From contig CM030937.1 of the NCBI GenBank assembly GCA_018136815.1, positions 2,111,887 to 2,175,886 on the forward strand: a DNA stretch of 64,000 nucleotides, given 5' to 3'. Every line of letters begins with the position of its first letter. The first letter of the stretch is position 1. The notes below the pieces were generated by a model. It worked only from the letters and a program-made list of their open reading frames with translations, did not search any database and was not told the DNA's origin. The position numbers were made by a program, and so were the translations under genes. This document shows, piece by piece, positions 57,895 to 64,000 of this stretch. Source of the DNA: Isochrysis galbana. Taxonomy: Eukaryota > Haptophyta > Isochrysidales > Isochrysidaceae.

Positions 57895-57933
57895 CAAGAG
57901 AGCTCGTCGCGCTCTGGAAGAGAGAGCGTGCCG
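57611..57933. promoter_or_regulatory. GA-rich upstream tract of the RNase P gene
   Basis: From 57620 to 57900 the plus strand is nearly all purine with GAGA and GGGA repeats, ending about 25 bp before the start codon. Its promoter role is inferred from its position and the similar tracts at other genes here. Confidence 0.45.
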
Positions 57934-58818
57934 ATGCCGTGGGCCGACCTCCACGTCGGCTGCCGTTCAGCGGCCAGCCTGCGCTCGCTCGAGGATCTAG
58001 GCTACTCAGTGGTATGCTGGTCGAGCGAGGCAACTGGCGCCGTCCCTCCCAAGCCGCCCGCGCTTGTGCCCTCGCCCGCTCTTCCTGCCTTCTCCTCCTC
58101 TTCTTCCTCCTTCACTCGGCCGTTGCAGCAGTGCACACGCCTCACCCTCTCTCTAGAGGAGGAGAGCCACGCGTTTGCGCTCACTGGCGCGCGAGAGGCT
58201 CTGCGTGCGTACGATGTGGTCGCGGTCGCACCAGCAACAGAGCCTATCCTTGAGCGCGTCCTCCAGTCGCCCGCGTGCGAAGCGATCGACATCATCTGCT
58301 TCCCGGCCGGACAGCGGCCACCATTCAACCTGCGCCCGGCGATGGCGCGACGCCTGCTCGGTGCGGGGCTGCACGTGGAGCTATGCTACTCGGCAGCGTT
58401 GCGCGATAGTAGCGCCCGCCGCCATTTTATCTGCAACCTTCAGGCCATGCTAGAGGCTTTGCCGAAGGGCGGCAAGAGAAAGATATCCGGTCTCATCATC
58501 AGTTCAGGAGCGGACGAGCCCAGACTGCTACGCTCGCCACGCGACATCCTCGCCCTCGTCGGTGCCTTCGGGTGCAAGTATGAACTTGCAAAGCTTGCAC
58601 TTAAGGACAATCCGTTCAGAGTGCTCGAACGAGCGGCACGCCGGCAGATAGTGTCTCCGGGTGCACCCTCCACTGTGGCAAACCTTCACGCCATTGGGCC
58701 CGTGCCATCTGCGGCGGCAGCTACTGCTCGTCTAGGGGGAAAGCGGCTGTCGAACGCTGCATCCTCGCCAGGGCTACTGGGCTCAGCTAGCGGCAAGATC
58801 AAGCGAATGAGAACATAG
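57934..58818 (+). CDS. RPP30: RNase P/MRP subunit p30
   Basis: Encodes 294 residues from ATG 57934; the frame extends two codons further only via GTG. It matches the p30/Rpp1 subunit of ribonuclease P and MRP, which cleaves the 5' leader of pre-tRNA in the nucleus. Visible family motifs: WADLHVGC at the N-terminus, LEDLGYSVV, a strand ending YDVVAVAPATEPILERV, IDIICFPAGQRPPFNLRPAM, a GLHVELCYSAALRDSSARRH segment, then KISGLIISSGADEPRLLRSP and PRDILALVGAFG. These are successive strands of the PHP-like TIM barrel. The Lys/Arg-rich end (SGKIKRMRT) is probably a nuclear-localisation or RNA-binding tail. Intronless and full length. The insert after residue 35 (PPKPPALVPSPALPAFSSSS) is a low-complexity loop. 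Confidence 0.9.
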   Translation: MPWADLHVGCRSAASLRSLEDLGYSVVCWSSEATGAVPPKPPALVPSPALPAFSSSSSSFTRPLQQCTRLTLSLEEESHAFALTGAREALRAYDVVAVAPATEPILERVLQSPACEAIDIICFPAGQRPPFNLRPAMARRLLGAGLHVELCYSAALRDSSARRHFICNLQAMLEALPKGGKRKISGLIISSGADEPRLLRSPRDILALVGAFGCKYELAKLALKDNPFRVLERAARRQIVSPGAPSTVANLHAIGPVPSAAAATARLGGKRLSNAASSPGLLGSASGKIKRMRT

Positions 58819-58984
58819 TGGCCGTCCAAATATTCATGATCTGAATATGATCTCAATGCTAATACACTTATACTACTATGTCAGTCAAGGATTGGGTCTT
58901 GGGGCGACTTTTGCTCGCACGGAAATCCCGTATAGTGGTAGCTTGATGAGCCTCGACCAATAGTTTTTAAGAGGAGTATGCACT
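58819..58984. other. RPP30 3' flank
   Basis: Short A/T-richer sequence between the gene and the LINE tail; nothing recognised. Confidence 0.3.
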
Positions 58985-59215
58985 GTTTAAAAAAAACAAA
59001 AAAAATCTTCTCAAAAATCCCCGCTACATGTGCGGCATGAGGCAGCTTGCTTGTGAACCTCCCTACTACCCTACCTCAACCACCGTCAACCCCTTCCCCC
59101 TCCCCCAGTTCCCGCTTTAATGGAGATACTGGTTCCGGGGCGGCCGCGCGCGCTGCTTCGGCCAGGGGTTGGATGGAGAGAAGGGGGCGGGAGACTATGG
59201 CTTCACCTTCTTAAC
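58985..59215 (-). mobile_element. inverted LINE 3'-end copy
   Basis: AAAAAATCTTCTCAAAAATC-CCCGCTA through GGGGCGGCCGCGCGCGCTGC and TTCGGCCAGGGGTTGGA is the reverse complement of the 3' end of the LINE at 55498-55689 (AGCGGGGAATTTTAAGAAGA). It is a 5'-truncated insertion in opposite orientation. Confidence 0.75.
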
Positions 59216-59827
59216 GCTTAACGAGGTGTCGTTCCGTCAATTGTGGGACATCAGTCGAATTGAGCTATCAAATGTCCATAGTTATTCATACAACAATATT
59301 CACACATGACCCTAGTGTCGACGTTTAACATCTAAGGCGCGCGCCTTCAATGTTGATCTATTTTTGGTAGCACCGTGTAACATCCTAACCTTCATCCTGA
59401 GTGTCTTTTTCCTGACGAACCCCACGGGACGCCATTCGTGCGTATGCCGATTTGTTTCTCTGCGGATCTCGGATCTCACGGGACGGGTGTGATGAGTTGC
59501 AATCACCCATGTGCACGCCGTGCATGCGCACGGCGCGATGTGCATCGGTTCCCCCGCGAGGGCGCCGTGCGTGCGCATAGCAGTTTGTTTCTCTGCCTCT
59601 GCGGTTCACAATTACGTAAACATGCAGTATAGGAGAGATCTCTCACGGGACGGGTGTGATGAGTTGCAATCACCCATGTGCACGCCGTGCGGACGCCATC
59701 CCTCAGCTCCGCAGACAAGAAGCGGCAGAGGAATTCTTCGCCCTCCCTCACGAAAAAAATACTCGCTTCTAGGAAGGATGGAAGGGGTTTTCTTTTTCTT
59801 CCCCTCCCCACCCCTAGTCGGGGCTGC
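59216..59827. repeat. intergenic with a 50-bp direct repeat
   Basis: TCTCACGGGACGGGTGTGAT plus GAGTTGCAATCACCCATGTG and CACGCCGTGC occur at about 59473-59523 and again at about 59641-59691, almost unchanged. GTTTGTTTCTCTGC also recurs near each. No gene is supported. Confidence 0.7.
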
Positions 59828-60076
59828 GGCCGCCGCCCACTCGGAGACACAGGAGGAAGGGGGGGAATGATCACCGGGGGGAGGCGCGGGGGCGCGGGCC
59901 ACCGGACCATATCTATGCCCTTCACCCCTATCCCCCTAGTAGTGCACGGGGGGAGTCGCCTTATGGCGGGGGGAGAAGGGCCGGGGGAGTGAGGGTGTAG
60001 AAAGTTTTCCTACGTGAGTAGAAAGTAGAGGGTCCATCCACGGCCGCGTGTGCGGTGAGACTATTAAAAAGTTTAT
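59828..60076 (-). repeat. LINE 3'-tail repeat, copy 3, joined to ORF2 end
   Basis: Shares CCCACTCGGAGACACAGGAG, GATCACCGGGG, CACCGGACCATATCT and CCCCTAGTAGTG with copies 1 and 2. On the minus strand it directly follows the LINE ORF2 C-terminus at 60077-60494, identifying the family as a LINE 3' UTR. Confidence 0.65.
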
Positions 60077-60800
60077 ATTTATCTACCAATATCTCCCCTC
60101 GGTCGTGCGCGTCCGGGTCCTCTTGTGGGACCCGCTCGTGCTCCTCCGGAGTGGGGATGGAAGAGATAGACTTCTTCCTAGGAAGGTCGATATAACTCGC
60201 GGAGGCGTCCGCAAGCCTCGCTCTAGCCCACTCGTATATGTTATCCCACGACTTGAGAAAGGTAGAAGAAGATATGTAGTTCCCTCTGTGGCGGATCCAC
60301 CGATCTCCTTCCGGCAAATAGGCCGCACACGCTTCGGTCGTGTATATTTCGCCCGTTTCCGGGTTGATAGTATTATGCACGATGACCGTCTGAAGAGATT
60401 CCCACTTAGACCTATGTGTATGGTGGATCGCAGGCGCTTTGTTAATGAAAAAGAAAAAGGTTCTGCCATATCGGAGCGCCCTGGGCCCCCTCAAGTGTGG
60501 TTGTTTCCCTACCTAAGGAGTTTAACCCTACGAATATTGTCTAACGCAAATTTCCAAAATGCCGGTAGCGTGCTGTTTCCTCGAATACTTGCCGTGATGC
60601 TTCGTGCGTCGACCTTGGATAGGACCGCCGAGCGCCCTAGCGGGGTACAGCTGAACCATTGGTCCAGAACTATTTTCCAGTCTGCCGATGACGGATTAAG
60701 GTATCTGGCGATCCATATCATATCCATATCGCTTGAAGAGCCCGCACGTGCTCGACCATCGGGAGAAGCCCGATCCCCGGATGGGGCTCGTGTTCCTTAG
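60077..60800 (-). pseudogene. LINE ORF2 C-terminal region, frameshifted
   Basis: Two minus-strand frames: 60509-60727 (DMIWIARYLNPSSADWKIVL, VDARSITASIRGNSTLPAFW) and 59961-60494 (SKWESLQTVIVHNTINPETG, YISSSTFLKSWDNIYEWARA, LVDKYKLFNSL). Together they read like the domain after LINE RT, including W-I-A-R-Y-L-N-P and the W..I motif. A frameshift and stops near 60500 separate them. It is a 5'-truncated dead copy. Confidence 0.65.
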
Positions 60801-61967
60801 CCCCGACTCTCGGGTACGTCGGATAAGTCACCCATTTTATGCCCTCTTGAGAGCTTGAGAGGTGCCTAGCCTTCCGCTCGCGGTCGCGGGATCCTATCGG
60901 CCGCGGGCTTGGGAGTGACGCACTTGGTCGTAGCCACCCCGGGAAACAACTGGGAGACGTGACGATAAACTAAACCAAAAGCCGGCCAGAAACAACCCCG
61001 TCACACAAAGTGAACCGGAACGACACACACCCGCATCGCGCATAGCAACGGAGGCATATCGAATCGGAAACAAACGTGAAAGCACAAGACAAAGGGCCTG
61101 CCTAGAACTCGCAATCCAAGCCGGGCCGACGTTGGTGCACCTGGGCCGCACCCCTAATACCAAAGAAAATGGAATGAGGGGGAGGGCGGGAAGGCAACGA
61201 TATGTGAAGCGAAGGGAAGAAAGGGCGGTGGCGAACGGGAGGTAGAGGATGCCGGCTAGTAGTAGGTGTTGGCCTTGAATCTTTAGATGCATTTTGCTGG
61301 GGGGTTCACATGTTGGGGCGTACTGATTGTGCTCATCATTTGCTGTGCATGTCTCTAGTGTAGTCAGGTGTGGCTACCTAGAGGTGTTCGGAAAATCCGG
61401 GAATGGTTTTCCTCCATGTGATTGCGCATTATCACCTGGGCGGGCGTGCATGACGCCCACCTACACGCTCGCTGCTCATCACTCCACAAAAAAGAGGCCA
61501 TGGAGGCGGGCGCCGTCGTCCTTCTCTCTCAACTTCACATGGGCGATGGGCCACCAAATGCCGAATTGCCTTGGATCCGGAGGACTGGCCATATACTATT
61601 GGCACAAAACTTTGAGTGGGTGGCACTGTAATGTTGACGTTCAAGCCGCTGGTGCCACTAGCCAACACTTTGGAGATGCAGCCATACCAGACTGCAATTC
61701 ATGCAACTACGTTTCGTCGCTTTTGCTTTTGTTTGGCTTTGTGCTCTGGAGGGCAATGTGTATAGCAGTATACTAGAGGCGCAAGTCATCTTCATTTGGG
61801 CCATTCCCAGTTGTTGGACTTACTTCCGGAGACGTGTCTTACACCGCCATGCCCTCACGGCGGTGTGCCAACTTGTATGATAGAAGCTGCCAAGAGTCGT
61901 GAGTGGACGGATGGATCCCGAAACCATGCATAGCTAACGCTATCATGTTAGTGGTAGCCTTGACAGC
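60801..61967. other. intergenic stretch, no supported gene
   Basis: Ordinary composition. A plus-strand frame at 61327-61776 (149 codons, hydrophobic end) is not recognisable and has no flank support. Nothing else noted. Confidence 0.3.
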
Positions 61968-64000
61968 TCAATAGGCGTTGAGCTTGTGCTCGATTAGCCC
62001 CATGCCTAGCTCGGCCGTCTCGCGCAACCCGAATCGCACCGTGTACTCGCCCGCGTGCACCTGGTAAGTCCCAGCCGACGTGATGCGCGCGAATTCAGAT
62101 AGCGCCGGATAGAGCGTCACGCATACTGTCGCTCCTGCCTTGACATGCACGCGCTCAAAGCCGAACAGGCTCTGGCGTGGTACATTGCCCTTACCGGCAC
62201 CGGGGGGCTCCAAAAAGCCGAGCACCACATCATCGGCGTCCATCTTACCAGTGTTCGTTACGGAGACAAAGAAGGTTACCGCAGCGCCATCTACTGGTCC
62301 TCCATCCTCCTTCGCGGCGCCAGCTTTGGAAAGGAAGGTGCGTCCCGACGCAGCGTGATAGTCTAGTAGGCGGCGCAATGGATCGAGTGACAGTGCGGGT
62401 GGTGGCTCGTTTGTGAAGCTGTACTTAAAACTTGAGTAGGAGAGGCCAAAACCGAAGGGCGCGACGGGCTTTCCCGTGTAGAAGCGATGGGTTCGGCCAG
62501 GGTTGGTTGTGCGGGGACATTGCTCACGTGGAAGCGTGCAATTCGGGGCGGGAAATGCGGACAGCCCTGGCCGCATGTTCATGTCGAATATACTCACTTG
62601 TGCGGCGAAGTCGTGCGGGTAGATGGTTTGAATGAGCCGCCCGGCAGGCGACCGATGGCCATAGAGCACGGGACCCAAACCTAGCACCGCGAGCGCTGGG
62701 AAGCCTACGTGGATGACTGCCCCGACATTGGGATTGACAAGTACACCGGAAATATCGAGCGGTGAGGCAGTGAACACGATGACGGTGATGGGAGATTTGG
62801 CTGCTGCAGCAGCGGCCGAGACTAGCTTGAGCTGTGCGGTTGGCACACTTGTACCGTACAACTGTGATGGTTATAAGGGGACACGTCAGCCGAAGGTGCA
62901 CCGGAATGATTAATATGGACGGGCAGGGGAGGCAAGGATGCCGCACAATCTCTCGACCGCGCGAATCCGGAGGGCTTGTGCGAAGGTGCCCTGGGCGCGA
63001 GCACACCCGGCCGTAGTCTGGTGCAGCCACCAAGGTGGACAACACAGCGGGAAGGCTAGGGAGCGGAATGTGGATTACTCACCGGGTGTGCGTCGTGCCC
63101 CTCTCTCGCCCAGCCTAGGTCGTTGCCGATCGCCACGATTACCACGTCAGCCTTGGCAGCCATTGCCGCCGCTTGCGTAACACCGTCGCTCGGGGCATCC
63201 CACTTTGTCGACGGGACTCCCATTGCACTTGCGACTTCTCCAGCGGGAGCATACGCCGCAATGGCGTCGAAGAGTGTCGGGAAGCGCCCACCACAGACAT
63301 CGCCCGGTCCGTAGTAGGAGGCCATCGACCGCGAGAGGTTGGCGACGGGTCCGAGTAAAGCAACAGAGGCGTCGTCTTTAATAGGGAGCGTGGCACGCAC
63401 GTTCTTGAGGAGGGCCACGGATTGGGTCACCCCGTCGGCAGCGAGATCCTCTGTCGCAGGGGTGCAAACGCTGGTGGCGGGGTCGAGCCTTTGTAGCGGA
63501 CCAGGCGGATCAAAGTGACCCAAACGCATGCGCACGCGCATGAGATATGCAAGACGCTCATCGATATCTGCCTCTGTAATGAGAGATGCGGCCAGGGCAT
63601 CACGAGCATTGGTGCTGACAAAGCCACCGCAGTCGACGTCGGTGCCTGCATGAAGAACGTCGCGCACATCCTCTTCCTTGGACTGATTCTTGTACCTGCA
63701 CGCACGAGTAGTGGGCGGGAGGTATAGACGGCTTTGAGAGGGGCGCCGACGAAACGCAGCGTGTGTATACGTGGGCGTCGGTAGGCTGCCACAACTTTCG
63801 GACTGATGCCAGTGCTTTGAGCTTGGGATATGGGTATGATGCGTCCTTGGCGCCAAGCTTTCATTTCTGTTTTACAGGGTCCTCGCGACGTCGTCTTTCA
63901 ACTTCGGCAATTCTCACGCCGGCTTCCGGTAGACTCTCAGCCTGGACCGCGTACCTGTGGTTGTTATATACGACGGCGTCCGCATCGCAGTCGGAAGTAA
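61968..64000 (-). CDS. glycoside hydrolase family 3 beta-xylosidase/glucosidase (partial, three exons seen)
   Basis: Exons in transcript order: at least 64000-63955, 63695-63083, 62861-61968; introns have GTACGC/GCAG and GTGAGT/CACAG borders. The junctions restore family sequence: VVYNNHR-YKNQSKEEDVRDVL, and GHDAHP-LYGTSVPTAQ. The first exon fragment holds T-S-D-C-D-A, whose Asp (63990-63992) is the GH3 nucleophile. Then LHAGTDVDCGGFV, LLKNVRATLPIKDDASVALLG, YYGPGDVCGGRFPTL (C-terminal alpha/beta-sandwich domain), VVIVAIGNDLGWAREGHD, HPHDFAAQVSIFDMNMRPGL, GRTHRFYTGKPVAPFGFGLSYSSF and a fibronectin-III-like end ending AELGMGLIEHKLNAY. Plant and algal relatives cleave xylose or glucose from cell-wall or storage glycans. 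The N-terminal barrel lies outside the window. Confidence 0.85.

Noticed and set aside
60048-60800. Plus-strand 250-codon frame
   Set aside because: Antisense to the LINE ORF2 remnant, whose protein similarity is on the minus strand.
61327-61776. 149-codon plus-strand frame
   Set aside because: No recognisable domain, odd composition and no promoter or splice support.
62524-63045. Minus-strand 173-codon frame over the GH3 exon
   Set aside because: Alternate-frame shadow of the glycosidase exon and intron.

Overview
This window is nuclear DNA of a eukaryote, most likely a flagellated, photosynthetic protist. Genes are far apart and several carry short GT-AG introns. The products include JmjC, RPP30, Tim17-family and serine carboxypeptidase proteins, a photolyase, a betaine-lipid methyltransferase (typical of algae), and two probable ciliary proteins (CEP83-like and RPGRIP1-like). 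GC-rich sequence, abundant CT/GA microsatellites and the transposon mix suggest a haptophyte or related microalga, but I cannot fix the lineage from sequence alone.

Layout. 1-5.8 kb: aldo/keto reductase first exon (-), nested MITEs, then a large photolyase/cryptochrome fused to an MTHFR-like barrel (+). 6-14.7 kb: AT-richer orphan ORFs, a JmjC gene (-), a hAT-like MITE and a LINE-derived insertion. 14.7-19 kb: a divergent pair, CEP83-like coiled coil (-) and S10 carboxypeptidase (+). 20-33.4 kb: retrotransposon cluster dominated by a complete 11.5-kb Ty3/gypsy chromovirus (21202-32723; near-identical 1323-bp LTRs; 5-bp target duplication GAAGG) inserted in a decayed Copia element. 33.4-39 kb: LINE tails, GC-rich repeats, a MITE, an orphan gene (-) and a Tim17/22/23-family gene (-). 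39.4-46.5 kb: a four-exon membrane PH-like gene (+) and a 1602-residue multi-C2/ankyrin protein (+). 46.5-58 kb: repeats, a broken RING gene, a BtaB-like methyltransferase (+) and a LINE interrupted by a second LINE. 58-64 kb: RPP30 (+), LINE pieces and a GH3 glycosidase (-) running off the end.

The most notable system is the chromovirus. Its Pol frame begins with a domain resembling phage-type cytosine DNA methyltransferases (SAM motif I, PPC and ENP motifs) and ends in a chromodomain, so one element would carry both a DNA-methylation writer and a chromatin reader. The SAM motif lies upstream of the first ATG of that frame, and the preceding frame is divided by a single UAG, so expression probably needs recoding or splicing. 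Second is the photolyase: MTHF is the classical photolyase antenna cofactor, and here the photolyase is fused to a domain resembling the enzyme that handles this folate.

Host genes are mostly unrelated housekeeping or flagellar loci and form no operon-like pathway. A shared trait is that nearly every host gene starts beside a polypurine/polypyrimidine tract.
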